Below, piece by piece: positions 36,261-50,300 of a stretch of 64,000 nt of DNA. The first letter of the stretch is position 1. Every line of letters starts with the position of its first letter. This DNA comes from Blasia pusilla. Its lineage: Eukaryota > Marchantiophyta > Marchantiopsida > Blasiales. A program made the translations under genes and the position numbers. The notes under the pieces were generated by a model. That model saw only the letters and a list, made by a program, of their open reading frames with translations, ran no database searches and was not told where the DNA came from. Location: contig CM114271.1 of assembly GCA_050084515.1 (NCBI GenBank), forward strand, positions 68,262,001-68,326,000, read 5' to 3'.

Positions 36261-37545
36261 TGTATATCTTTGCATCTTACTCACCATGTATTTTAATGTG
36301 TTGTTTTAGATACTGCAGCTTGAATAAACGTAGCTCCCTCAATTGCAGATACAGTTTCCCTCCACTCTAGTTCAAGATTCGAACTTCTCTATGTTGCTTG
36401 AATCTTCAACTAGCAAAGAATCGTCACGACAACATCTTGGGAAATGGAACAATTTGCCTAAGTCTTCTTTTGGATTTGTGCTCCTTTGGCAAGCATCTCA
36501 TTGTTAGACTCATCTCCCTAAAATCCTTTATATTATCCAAGATGCATTGTAAGGATCTTCTTCCCTTGATCGTATTTATGGATCCAAAGGTGGGAGATGT
36601 TCACTTGAGTTATGTGTACAAGCCTACGGAGATGGTGAGCACCCTATCTTTATAGGTCTAACTTGGAGGAGAACCCAACAAAATGAAATGAGGACCTTAA
36701 CCCTCTCATAGAGCATTTGATAAGGAAACAAAATCCAAAGATGATTTATGACTCAAGATTGGAAACTTTGTAGTTGCATTTTTTATTATCAAGCTCTCAC
36801 GTTGAACATTCAAGCGAGTCGCATTTTTTGACTTGGGTACAAAAATCACTTTAAAAGCACTATGTGGCGCAATAAATATGCCAGGAGCTTCAATAAAGCC
36901 GCACGTAGTAAACTTGTAAAGTTTTATCATATTTGACTTGCAAAATAAATGCTTTGCTTAAAAAGGAAATGTCTATAGAACTGCATTTGATTAAAAATCT
37001 CTTGCAGTGAGAGAAACTACCCCTCCCTTTGGATTCAAATGGCAAGTGTGAAGAATAGAAATGTAGTGCTCGTTAGGTTGACCAAGTATTTGTCCAATAT
37101 GATCATATTCATTTGTATCAAACTCTCTCTCTATGATATTATCTTCTACTTTATTCTAAAGCTCTAATATTTCCATAAAGTTTAATGAGAACAAGTTGTT
37201 GAATTCCCCCTAGCCATTCAAAGCAAGAGCTCCATTTCCATGATATTCTCTACTATATGCAATTCATCTAGTCCCTCTCTACTAATTGAGGCATATCATG
37301 TGGATTATTTTTTCTGATAGGTTAAATGTTCAAAGCTAGAAGATTTGGTGTTTGGATTTAAATTTATAGACTTATATGGTATAGAAATAAATGAAATTAG
37401 ATCGCTATCCATGTAGTGCATATGCCATGCACAAAATAGAGGTCAAGAGATTTCAACACATAAATGGTTTTTTGCACATATTCTTACTAACATGGATCTA
37501 AAACAGTAGAATGAATCCTCCGTTTTTTTTGGACTATGACAACGT
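36261..37545. other. Spacer, no gene recognised
   Basis: Short open frames on both strands (for example 36398-36655) carry no known motif. AT-rich, probably old repeat sequence. Confidence 0.4.
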
Positions 37546-38865
37546 AACTTTTATAATCATATTTATGTATGTATCCAATCACCACAAATGTATCTGAGTT
37601 ATATTTTGTTAAATCATCAAGTTGGAAAGTATAAAATATCCAATGATGTACTAACACCTATACTCAAATTATGAATAATTCATTATGTTGAAAAGTATAT
37701 GACTTCATGTCGCGACCCTCATGACCAAACGAGTGCCAAGTGGAACATCGGAACATTAGCGAGCTCACGCTAAGATGGTTTGCGCGTTGGAGTAGTCTCG
37801 AAGAAGAGACAAGAGACGAGACGCAAGCGAGTCTTTGCATTTCAGATGTTAGGGTTGCGATCGAGAAACCTGGACCAAATGCGGAATAAGACTTGAAAGG
37901 AGTCGAGTCTAGAAAGTGGGTTGCCAAAGGAAGAATCCGGATTTGGAACGCCACTAGCGTTTGAGAGTTTACGACTGTATTTATAACCATAACTTTTAGT
38001 GCCAAGATGCGTTTGGATTAAACAAGGATGCGTTGGAAGGCTTATAGAAAGTCGGTTCAAACGCACTAAAGATCTTTGCAAACGCATAAGCAGCGGTTGA
38101 GAAACAACCCGGAAACGACTGTAAGTAGAGTCGGGTTGAGGGCCACAATGAAGGGCCCGACCCTCCTTTTCCAAACGGGGGGTTATTGGAGAACCCCAGA
38201 TGTACTAGTAAGGGGGAAGGTCTCCGAGAGTGATTGGAACTCGAACCCCACTTTGGGCGCCACGGGGCGGCTCAAGGGCATGGAACGGATCGAGAGTATG
38301 GGGTTGGGTTGGAAAACGTGAACCAAGTCTACGGAGGCGATTTTAGACATCCCTCTTGGATTTCACCCCGCGACTCAATTACTTGGGTCTCGATTTGGAA
38401 CTCGCACGAGGTCCGTTGAACAATTGGGATCGCTAGGCGCGCAAGTGCCGTTTTAGGTTCCTAGACTAATCAGGAAGTCTGTTCCAAGTCTTGAAGGACT
38501 TGCCATGTTTTGGAAACTATGAATTAAGGAAGGTTGAGCTTGATGAGACGCCGAGTTGAGTACTCGGTGGGTTGGAACCCTGGTTGACCCGGACCCAACT
38601 AACGAGAGTGCGTGTTTGGGTGCAGATCGGTGATGAGATCGTGTCCTACTGAACGTACGCTTCCGCAACACTAAAGATTGACGTTCAAGGAGAGTAGGGG
38701 CACAACTTTTATAATCATATTTATGTATGTATCCAATCACCACAAATGTATATGAGTTATATTTTGTTAAATCATCAAGTTGGAAAGCATAAAATATCCA
38801 ATGATGTACTAACACCTATACTCAAATTATGAATAATTCATTATGTTGAAAAGCATATGACTTCA
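37546..38865. repeat. 162-bp direct repeats flanking a ~1 kb insert
   Basis: 37546-37707 and 38704-38865 are about 98% identical (I see three differences) and begin AACTTTTATAATCATATTTA. Between them lies a GC-richer segment. The repeats are far longer than any transposon target duplication. Confidence 0.9.
37708..38703. mobile_element. ~1 kb insert, LTR-like
   Basis: Starts TGTCGCGACCC and ends near GTAGGGGCAC(A), compatible with TG...CA LTR ends. It is distinctly richer in GC and CpG than its surroundings. No protein recognised. TTTGGGCGCCACGG near 38253 is the type of sequence found in LTR regions. It could be a solo LTR, but no 5-bp target duplication is visible. Confidence 0.45.
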
Positions 38866-41800
38866 TGACTCATGAGTCATAGAATATTACCAGCTGGTGC
38901 CCGTGTATTGCATGCATTAAAACTAATATATAATTCGGAATTACCCATCCAAAGTGTACAATTGAGTGATCCCATTTGCTTAGACAACGAAAAATTCTAT
39001 TGGATGAAAAGAACATGTGTCAAAAGGAGAGATGATCTCAAAATAATGATGCACTCTCCGATGATAATATAGATTCCTTTATTGATAATAAATTACTTCA
39101 AGTGTAATGGGACATGACTTAATTCCAAAGCAAACATTCCAACTAGGAATGGATGGTGCTAACTATAATTGATTGAGTGATGACAATATGACTATAGGAG
39201 TTGATGGAAGTTACTTGCCATTGTTGTAGAACTTGCTTAGAGGTTAGATACGACAAGTTGGGAATGGAGCTTTACTTAGCCAGTAATATTTACTCATTCA
39301 AGATGTAGGATGATTTATTTTTAGTTTTTTGATGATGATACGAGTGGTACAATTATAGGTGAACTTGGAAAGAATTTTACATTGAAGGACCAACTATGGC
39401 TCCCTAAGACTCGAGTCCTCATATCCATTTCGGATCTAAAATGTAGTATTTACTTGGAAAGAAGCCAAATGCATATAAGAAACCAACAATTGTACATTTG
39501 TTTTGTTGAAAAAGATATCACAATGAATGTTGCAATATTAACTCATAACAAGTTCTATTAACTATAAGCATATGCTACGTAGACACAATGTTGTCAAGCT
39601 TACTAGTGCCATAATTGTAGTAAATAGGAAAGTGTTATATTGATAATCAGCTAAAACCCCCTCTCTCAAATGTAATGAAAAATTTTATCATAAATAGACA
39701 AGTGGGATCCCTAAAGTGCCAATCAAGTCATGCAATTTTGTCAGATATGAAATTCAAATGTTATATAAATTTCTTGCTACCAAGATAAAACTTGCAAGAG
39801 AGCAATGGTTTAACAAAAGGAAAGAAAACCATCATCCTCACCGATGTAAATGCAAGAAAACCAATTTTTAGAAGGAGGAGTTTGTGAGAAAATATAATGT
39901 GACGAAATCATTAAAATATGTTGCAAATTTTGGAGATACAAAGTGGCCTAGTCTATCTGTGCGCTCATATAAGAGCTTCGATGGAACCTGAACATGAAGA
40001 TAACTTGACATACGAGAATGCGCTACCGCTGCGGCTCTCCACTATTTTACTAGTCCGGAAACTAGGATATTTTACCTAATTTTATTTGTTTCTATTTATA
40101 GAAATGAAGAAAAATATGGGGTTAGATAATCATAGTAATGCTACTCCATAAAACACCTACGTCATATTATTATGACTCCTTCGACGTCTAAGTCGGAACC
40201 ATCAATCTAGGCTTCTCCTCATATAAGGGGGGAAATTATATTAAATGGTAAATGATAAATGGTAAATAGATCAAGCCCATGGGACCTAAAGGGTCAAAAA
40301 GCTAAAAAACACTTTACAAGTAATACAATGACTCGAAAATGACGATGAGAGAAGTGGCTGTTGAGAATCCAACAAAGTTTTCCTAGATGGATAAAAACAT
40401 GCTCATCCATAATTGCTAGGGAGCCATGAACATAATGGAAAATAGATGATTTAAATGAAAGAAAATCAAACATGGGTCTCAACCATATTAAAAAAAACAC
40501 ACCTTCGAGAGACCAGAGGCCAAACAAAAAGCACTATAGTGGATCACCTTCCTCATGTTCGTCCATCTCCAGTGAGAACGTGGTTAAGCTGAGGGCATCA
40601 ACAAACATTACTTGTGCAGGGTCGCCCTCCAAATCGGGCATCTATAGATAATGTCCAAGATCCAATATTATGGCGAGGTCAAATTTTACCATAATTAGGG
40701 GAGTTTTCTCAGCACGGAAATTTTCCCTTCACTCTCCATGTTTTTAAAAGCATGGAGAATGAAAATGAGAAACAAAGAAATTATAGAAATATTCTACAAT
40801 GTGTTAGGAGAATTGCCATCATGCAAGATGAAGATAGATCCATGCCAAAATTTGAGAATATGGAATATAATGTCACAATTTTCATATCTATACAATTAAG
40901 GGAGGATACCTTTTTGATTTGCAAACATTTATATCTCTAACATATGGCAGTGGGGCAACAAGAAAATATGTTGGTAGCATGGGCAATAAGAAAAGTTTTT
41001 TTTAAAAGTTCCGAGAAGCATGATTTTTAGTCTTGTGCATAGCATATGTTGTGCACCAATGAAGAACTATGTCAATGATTTTAGACAAAAATCTTTAAGA
41101 TGCATTAACATTGAGTTGGAAAAGATTTCCCATTGAAAAATCTTCAAATATTCATGATATGAGTTAGATTGACTTCCCCCTTTGCTCTCCTCAAATTCTT
41201 ACCACCATTGCCACGAGTTTTAACACATCCTAGAGGTTGCACTACAACTAGTGCTTCTTGATTCTATGCAATGAACACAAATAAAAACATGAACTCTCCA
41301 TGACATTGTTGAACTAATGGCGATAATCCCTTGGAAGACCTTGAACTCCCCAACCACTTTCCTTATGTCCATGCATGACAAATAGAGACATAAGAGAAAA
41401 GAAAAAAATGAGTTATAAAATGCGGGGGAACCCATCAAAAGTACAAGAAGTAGGGACTTAATGATCGGAGTCAAAGAATACCAAGGTCATCCTCGGTTAA
41501 GGGAGAAGAAAAGGGGGAACCACCTAAAATCTAACTTCACCAATTGTAGAAATAATATCAACCATAACCAAAGAAACATGAGTACCCCTACGAACACGGC
41601 CAGTAATCGAGATGTATCCCATAGCTTGAGCATGTTGTAAAAGTCTATTGGCTAGCAGACCACAAAGAAGCAGAGACTCGTTATCCACAATTTAGAAGGG
41701 TAATAGCCAAAGACAACAAATTCCTTGATTGGAGGAGATTGGCACACTTACAAGGAAAGCGTAAAACTTATAAAAAACTCATGGGAGGAAGTGATGTCCT

Positions 41801-42450
41801 TCGTGAAGACGACTATAAAGATGAGTCTACTTCCCGACTTGTTTATGCTCCTTGTATCAATCTCCCTTGTGTTACCATATTTGCCCGAACTAACTCTCGT
41901 GTAGGATATTTAGCTATGACGTCGACCACCATCATGTCAGCCTCCCACATAATATATAATTTGCTCAAACAAGGAAATCTTGTATGGAGTAAGTCCACTA
42001 TTTGTACATGCAAGTTGCTTTCGCGAGTAATATGAAACATGATATTCCACACAACATCGTGAGTAGCTTTCCTCTCACCCCCTACCATTGGACAACGTGC
42101 CATAGAATCCAAGCTCAAATGAATACTATTATGTCATACCGACCATAAATGTTTGGGGGAGGTTTAGATGGAACCGCATCGCTATAGTAAAGATAAGGAG
42201 GGTTGATTTCGCCTCGACTGACACCCTCAACGAATCATACACCTCAATGGAGGGCTACATCACATGTGACAAGCTAAGGCCTTGTTGTTACTTGAAAAGT
42301 TTCATGGGTAAGAGAATATCATATAAGACATAAGACTCCACGGGCAAATGAATTCCAAACTCGCAAACGTAGACAAAAGAGAAAAGGACTCCATCAAAGG
42401 ACATATCGCCGCTAGAAAAAAGAAAAGAAAAGGGATCTCTCAGCTTCCTC
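38866..42450. other. Gene-poor stretch
   Basis: No family recognised. A minus-strand reading at 41500-41690 (IVDNESLLLCGLLANRLLQ, AMGYISITGRVRR) and another at 41843-42118 look protein-like but match nothing I know; they may be parts of one decayed coding region. An open frame at 38872-39072 has similar status. Otherwise AT-rich. Confidence 0.35.
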
Positions 42451-44366
42451 TCACGAGATCCGTTCGTGTACGGGATTGCGACGTGTTGATGCCTCGCGCG
42501 GATATGACCTTCACGGGCTCCCTCCGGTGGGAAAGTTCAGTAGTGTGTCAACCGGAGAAGCGTTACAGGGTGAGGCATTTTCTTCGTCGCCGGTCTGCCT
42601 CCGCGGCCCTTCGACGGGCGACTTTTTGGATGCTCCAGTGCGCAGGAATCGCGTCTGCGCTCGGGAAAGTTCCCATGAAGGGGATTCCCCCCCCGCGGCA
42701 CCAATCGAGAAAAGAAATAACAAGAGCGCTTGTCAGGCGTGGGCCCCACGGGTTGGTTAGCCCGGAGACGGGCAGGAGACCGATTCGTCGGCCCCGCGAA
42801 CTTGGGGGGAGGAGGACGGACGAGATGGACTAGAAAGCCTCTTGACAGTTCAGCGTCTCGTGGTAGCGTCGCACGGCAGAGAGAAAGAAAGAATAAAAGA
42901 AGTCTCGGATCCGGAATTTGGTATATTTTACGGTCAATGATGGAGGCCAGCGGCGCTCTACAGGCTTCCGTTCCACTGGTCGCCTCCTTTCCTGCTCCCC
43001 TGACAGCTGGGTAGGAAGATCCCCTCTCTCTCTTTCTTATCGCAGTTGCCCTCCTCCTCGTCGACTACGCGGAAGGAAAGACCACAGCGAGGGCCGCCAC
43101 AGGTGGACAGAGGCGACAACCTGGTGGAAAAGCGCAGTGGCCCGGCCTACTGGGTCCGGGCCGCCACGGCATGAGGGAGGCAGATAACTCTCTGCCACGT
43201 AGGACAGCGTAGTGCCGGGACACAGAAATACTTCTGACCGGAGGGTAATAATGCAGACGCCACGCCCGGACCCGCGGACAAGATGAGAGGAGGCGAGCTG
43301 GAGCTGGAGCTGGAGCTGGGGCTGGCCTCTGGAGAAGCTGAAAAGACGCTGGTGCTGGACGAAGGAGGAGGAGGAGGAGGAGGGCGATGAGAAGCGGCTA
43401 TCGGTCATTGCCGTTGGTGTTCGGGGGTTGGAGGATCAGTCACAGGACGGAGCACACGGAGGAAGAAGGGCAGCGTCGATGAGAGACGAGATGTGGAGCA
43501 ACGGCAGGGAGCAGATGCAGGTACTGTAATTGACTTGTCAAACAATGTTAGTGAGCAATTGGGCACGAAACCGAAGTTCAGGAGGTTTTCCTAAAGACTT
43601 ACGCTTCCCCCTGCAACCCGCTCCGCCAGTCTGGGAATTCGTCGGTGACTGAAGAATCAAGGTCTTTCTATTCGTCACGTGCTTGGCGTACTGTGCGCTG
43701 GTGTCACACCTTACTTTCGAGTCATCGTGTGATAGCGTAGCAACTTTAGTGCATGTGCTCCTCCAAGCCATTGACATTTGCCTTCAATTTCTGCCCGAAT
43801 TGTGCCCATCCTTTTTGTTAATCTTTCCGACGCCTCCATCTCTTCTCCTCAGGCTGGCTGCATAGTATTACTGCTTCTCCATAGCGTCTCGGTCTCCAGC
43901 TTAGATTTTTCTCCCGGCCCGTATCTCCAATTTCCCGGGGTTTCGCGTTCTCCCTGTTCTGAATGTGAACACTCCAGTGGTTTCCCATTTTGATGCATAG
44001 GTTATTCTGTTGCGGTACTGCGGGCTCCAGCTTGATCATAAAGTTCAATTGCAGGTCTTGCGAAAATGACTTCTGGAAGGAACTCTACCTGTCTACCGTA
44101 GTGGCAAAGTTTCGCTTGTCTAGGGTGACCATGCTCGTTTACACGACTGCATCACGACGTCCATGCCGAATGCTTACAGCTGCGAGACGACGTTTAACTG
44201 CAGATACGTCGACTCGTATAGTTCTTGTTCAAGGACCACCACCGGTTTCGATTCTCTGAGGCTCTTCGGGGGATCTGGATCACTCTACAGAACCAATATC
44301 TCTTGTAAATGCGTTAGGCAGCAGCTGAGTAAGTAACAACTACCATCGAGATTATAGGTGAAAGTT
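42451..44366 (+). promoter_or_regulatory. GC-rich 5' region and 5'UTR introns of the STY kinase gene
   Basis: GC and CpG rise sharply from about 42450 to 43500, unlike all sequence to the left, marking the promoter and first noncoding exon. A likely donor (GATGCAG|GTACTG) lies near 43519 and an acceptor (GATTATAG|GTGAAAG) at 44357, so the start codon is in a downstream exon. Contains GAGCTG tandem units at 43295-43325 and a GGA-rich run near 43365. The overlapping open frames on both strands have no recognisable motifs and look like by-products of base composition. Confidence 0.5.
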
Positions 44367-47300
44367 ATGGAAGAAATCGAGGGTTCGAAATGGAGCAAAA
44401 GTCAGAAAGGTGGAGGTGATACTTCTCCAACGAATCCCAATAGGCTTTCTGTCAAAGCCGAAGTTTGTGCCGAGGTATTGAAGAGGCTTTCAGAGGCTGG
44501 AAATGAAGCCATTGCGTCTCCTGGATTTTCGGAGGACTTACTTGCACACTTCAACAGACTTCCTACGAGGTACTCATCTCTCTTGACTACATCTCATAAT
44601 TGAAGAAAAGTTCATATCAGCTGGAGCACGACGCTTGGGGCAGCAGTATCGAAGCTGACAGGGAACATGCCCCAGATTAGCGAATCAAGTCAGCAAATAT
44701 TCTACCCATATACCGGCGTCAAGCGCAGCAGAAGGCCGCACATCTAGCACAGTTCCCTCTGAATGGACGTCTGGCTGTGGGGCGTGGCTAAGCAAGCCCA
44801 GTCTGTCCTTATGCTGATCAGCTCCACACCACGTGTGTTTGTGGCTTGTTCGGAGCAGGTTTGTAATAGGCCCTGATCCCTACCAAGGGGTTCCAGATAG
44901 GGCTTAACGTTTTCCGCCTTCTTACTTGCACGGACAGTATTAGGTCCATCTCTCTGCGGTGTTTTTACCACTATGATGGGCCCGAGCAGCAGTGTCACCA
45001 CAGAATCTTCACTAGCTCAATTGAGGAAGGGTTCATCACTACTTTTTCATTTACGAATCTCAACAAGTGCTCAATTGAGTCTCAGACACCAATCCAGTGT
45101 CTCAGAAGGAAATCTTCTTGAGACATGTTTTGACAGTTGTACCCCTTGTAGGTCTAGAATTCTCAGGTTATGCATGATTTTCATCATGCATCGTTGGGAG
45201 TTTTGTGTAATCTTGAGCTAGTGGCTTAATGTCTGTAGGTACGCACTGGACGTCAATACGGAGAGAGCTGAAGATGTTCTCACCCATAAAGATTTACTCC
45301 AATTAGCTGAGACGCCTGAGAACAGGCCAGCATTTCATGTTCGACCCGTGCATGTGAGTTATCGACTTTTGTGGGCATTTCCTCTACCTCATCCAACTTT
45401 CCTTTGGTTCCTTCCAGGCTTGCATTTGGATAAGGTGACCAACTTTGGGAACTTATGTTTTTTACACGTCTGAACATTTTAACTCGTTGGTGGGTGTTCC
45501 TTTGTGAGACGTGTGGTTTCTCCTACCTTTTTATGTCGAGTCTTAGAGTCAGGTTGATTGCCATTATGTCATTTGGGGATTTTCATTCAGTGTCAGAACA
45601 TGTGGTTCTGTATAGACCTTTGGTTTTGTTTAGGCTTCATGAATGAAACATTTAGGAGCTGGCTCTTGTTTATATAGTTCCATGTTCTGAGCATGGTTCC
45701 ATGGACGCCTAAGATCTATCGTTGAACTTTGTCTGAAGATAGAGTGTGTATTAAGAAATGCCTTGATTAATCCTTACTAGACTGCAAAAGGGGGCAGGTT
45801 CTTCCGCTTTCTTCAGATGCCGGAGACGGTTCTCCTGGGACAATAGAGGAGGAGGTTATGCTGCCTTTGAGTTCCCCATCGAGGCCTGATGATCCCAGCA
45901 GCTTGATGGCCCGTCACACCTCAAAGATCAAGTATATGCCATGGACCATCCTCTTGAGATTGCGAGTCACTCAATTTGTGCCGGAGATTCTAAACCATGC
46001 AGCTAGTGGTTCACAGAGGAGAATTTAATTTCATATGTGATAATCAGCCATCACTTACAGCCTTTCTTGGAGCTGTTTACAGTAGTTCAGTGTAAAATTG
46101 TCATTTTCTTCATTTCTTGGTTCTGGTGAAATACGTTTCAGGGGATTGGACTGGATTGTGTTCGACTTGTTTCCTGATGGTTCAGTTTGTTTTCAGCTAT
46201 CACCCCCCTCCTTCATTTGGTTCAACACCGAATCTAGAAGCGCTTGCCTTGGATCTCAACAACAGGCCATCACATCTTGAAGAAGCAAAAGACGAATCTA
46301 AAGATCAATCTTCGCAAGGGTGATTTTGTACTCCTTTACTGTTCTGTGACATGGATTGGCTCATGGTAACAGAATGTAAAATATGACAGGTGAACCTTGA
46401 AGAAAACGGGAGAAGATTCTCACACTGTTTGTTTGCTAAGTTTGCTGAAATGAAGGGAACTTGTTGGTTGGTCCAAATTAGTTAATGGATGGAGCTTACG
46501 TCAATAATATCTAGGAGACTAACATGAAGCTTAACTAGTCAAGGAAATTGGCGCAGCATCATGCGATAGATCTGGAAGCTGCTAAGAGCCTTGGGGTTGA
46601 TTCAATTCAAATGCGTGTCTAGGAGGGGCAGCAATGTGGTAAACATTTGATTTGGAGGAATTTTTTTCTGATGCCTTTTGTGCGGGTAAAGGAAATGAGG
46701 TGTTCATTCAAGAGGTTGCCTAGTGGCATTTTTAATCTCACAGAAACTGGGAGGAAAGTTGGAGAACCTACAGTCTCAAGAAAGTGTTTTTTGCTTGGCT
46801 TGTCAACTGTGGATCAAATGTCGGCCCCCCTTGCTCTACTTGTTTGCAGTTACAAAATATCCCCAATAGTTCTTTCACATAGTAAGATGGTTTTTACAGG
46901 GAGCACCATTTTCTTTTCCCAGTTCAATCAGCTCATATGGGGAAAGGATTGGGTCCTGAAACAGTGTATTTTGTGCAGTGACAAGTATCCACATGCACCA
47001 ATGCATGAAGTCACCTTTTCTACCCTCGACAAGCCCAAGCTTCTTAGTCAGGTACCGTTGCCTCCACAGTCGGTAAATGTTTCTGCAAGTCTACCATATG
47101 TCTGCAAGCTGTCACATGTTTCTAGTGTGCAATCCATCTTATTCCTTCACTTTTTCCAGTTGTCTTCTATGAAGGAGGAACGAATGTACTGCAACACCCA
47201 GAAAATTCATTTTGATGTCTGCTATGTATGACTCATATATCCACTTGGTGCAGTGCCTAAACGATCAATTTTTTAAAGTAATTGAATTTTTAAAAAATCT

Positions 47301-50300
47301 ACAAGGACATATTTGAGGTTGTCTGTAGAGTTTTCATAAGCTGTGCTTAAATTCATTCCCGATGTCGCATGCAGTTGTCTGCCTTGCTCGCTGATGTGGG
47401 ATTAAACATACGGGAAGCTCATGTTTTCTCAACTGTAGATGGTTATTCCCTGGATGTCTTTGTTGTGGATGGCTGGCGAACTGAGGTAATGGCTTATCCT
47501 TTAGAGTGTCAAAATCAAAGATATTAAACACATCAGGAGATAGTCATGTCATCCATGATTTAACTCAGGCAGGATTATTTTTTGGGAATCTTGGAGCAAG
47601 TGAGCAGGTGTAGCTCAGGAGTACTGATGCATCATGTCCAAGGCACCAATTTGACCGTATCTTGCCTTTCAATTTGAATCCATATTTTACGAGTCATATT
47701 ACAAAAGCAAAATTTACTCTGAAGAACTGTTTGCTGGTCAATACAATTTTCTTATATTATACTTTTAGAGTTGTAGTTTTCATGCATGTAGATACTGGAC
47801 AGGAGAAGGTCTGAATCGATAAGGTTTATTTATGTGCATGTTTCTTTCTTGCCTGTAGAACTTTTGTTCAAGATGGACTTGCTACCATGGTATGTGTTTT
47901 AAAGTAAAATGTGCCATTCTACGCACCCTGCTGTCAATAGGATACAAAGGAGCTTGGAGAAGAATTGGAGAGTGTCTTGGCAAACATGGAGGTATTTCTC
48001 CTCACAGTGAAATTTTGGGCTGTACTATTTTGATCTTGTCCTTGTCAAACTGACAGGAATATCTAAGTGGGATGAGTAGGGGACCTGGAGTTTAAGGAGA
48101 TTATTATTGATGGGAGAGTCACTATTATTGTTGGTTCGGCTTGGGATTTGGTATTCAAAGAATGACTTTCAGTGTCTTTGAGTGTCAATGCCAAATCCTC
48201 TCCTTCCTGTCAGAGGCAGCATTGGCATTGATATATAGGGTATATGGGAAATGTTTTGAGAAATGAACTGGTCTGTTGAGACACAGAAAACACAGCGTGG
48301 ACAATACCTAACAGTGCAAACTTGCAAGAACTAGTAGGAGTCTTATGGCCACGTCTAGGCCAGCGCCCTGCACGGTTTCACCCTCACAACCTCCCAGCAG
48401 AGATAAACACACATTAGGAACACTTTAGCTGATCTTGGAACACGAAACAGTTGTATCATCAGCTATGTCAAGATCATACACAGGGGACACAGGTAGAAAA
48501 CGAGTTGAACACTAAAGGATTCAGTATCTTACTGCAGCAGGATCTTGGTGGAAAGTGAGTGCTTCACAATGGAGTAGATAAGCAGTAACCCAACAGAGAC
48601 CCTGCGCTGTTGGGTTACAAAGGGGGAAGGGGCAGTGAAAGGCTGTGTAGCTGGATCAGGCTGCCCTAAAATTAATTCTAAGGTATCTCTAGGAGACAGG
48701 GCTGATTAAATAATTCCCCTAGAACTGGTTGACCCTAAATAAGAGGAAACTTTAGTCATAACTATCTGTTTACACCTATTTTCCCTACTGGACTAGGTCA
48801 GGGCAAGACAGTCCATACTATTCAATGTTGTTCCTGCCTGATTTTTTTACACAATGCAGTGCACATATGTTGTATCTTGGTATGTACTGCATTCTCAACA
48901 AAGTTGTCTTCAAGTATTCACATCCATGTGTGTGCAGGATGGGGCATGGTCCAAGTCGCTTGCATCATCTCCAAAGTCATCACCCCCTCAACCTCCTACG
49001 CAATCTCTCAGACGACAGGTTTCCTCCACAGATAGTGCAAATGACTGGGAGATTGACAATAATCAGCTGAAACTTACCCAGAAAGTGGCATCAGGTGCTT
49101 TTGGAGACCTGTGAGTATTCTTTTGTGTCCTCCAACTGAAAAGCGGCTGTGAACTTGCATTTCTGTAGGTGGTAACAGTATACTGTTTTGCAGCAGATTG
49201 TCCATGTTTCATCCAGGAATGTCTTTCTTGCTCTCTTTCTTTATGCTACGGTGTAGTAGAAGATTTTTTTTGTTGAAGCTATCATCCCTGATTGCAGGTT
49301 TCGAGGCACGTACTGTGGGCAGGATGTTGCAATCAAAATTCTGAAGCCTGAACGTCTCAATGATAATCTGCAACGGGAGTTTGAGCAGGAAATTTTTATC
49401 ATGAGGTATGGACCTTACTTGATGTGGAGGGCCCTATGTCATGATTTTAATGTATAAAGAAACTGTCCCCATTACCTCGTGTCCGTCTTGTAGTTGCACT
49501 GAAACTCTAGATCTAATCTGTGATCTCACACATTGTCCACCAGGAAAATTCGACACAAAAACGTTGTACAATTTATTGGAGCATGTACCAAACCACCTAA
49601 TCTATCAATTGTCACAGGTTTGTCATGAATGTTCACAGCTTGATCCCAAGAAAACTAGTGCTGATAAGATCCATGGTTCTGTAAACCTTGTCAAAGTGAG
49701 TGCATTCTCCAAGATCTATTTACAAGCACTGGCTAAATGAACAGAAGTAGTAAGTGTGCAGTTATGATACACTTATGCAAGTGACAATTTTTTGCCTCGT
49801 TTCTCTCAAATTTTAGCTTTACTTAATATTGTGCTGTCTTTTGCAGAATATATGTCAGGAGGCAGTGTGTATGACTACTTGCATAAGCATAAGGCAATTT
49901 TAAAAATACCTATGCTGCTCAGAGTAGCCATGGACATCTCTAAGGGAATGGACTATTTACACCAAAACAATATCATACACAGGGATCTGAAAGCGGCTAA
50001 CTTGCTTATGGATGAAAATGAGGTAATTGTAATTCCTGTAGTGTTGGATATTACTATGAACGTAGTATATGGTTATGTGCATAGACTGGAGAGTAGAGCA
50101 ACTTCATTTTTTTCCTTGTTTATCAGTTCAGTCTCCTATCAGAGAATATCTTAATGATACATTGATTTGATTATATTTTAATGTGCAGGTTGTCAAAGTT
50201 GCTGATTTTGGAGTTGCTCGAGTGCAAGATCACAGTGGTATAATGACAGCAGAAACTGGGACATACAGGTGGATGGCACCTGAGGTAAGCTGTGCTGGAA

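Noticed and set aside
38872-39072. 66-codon open frame as a copia or host gene
   Set aside because: No recognisable motif; too short to support.
42348-43408. Overlapping open frames on both strands as genes
   Set aside because: GC-rich promoter/5' region with no protein motif; frames are open because of base composition.
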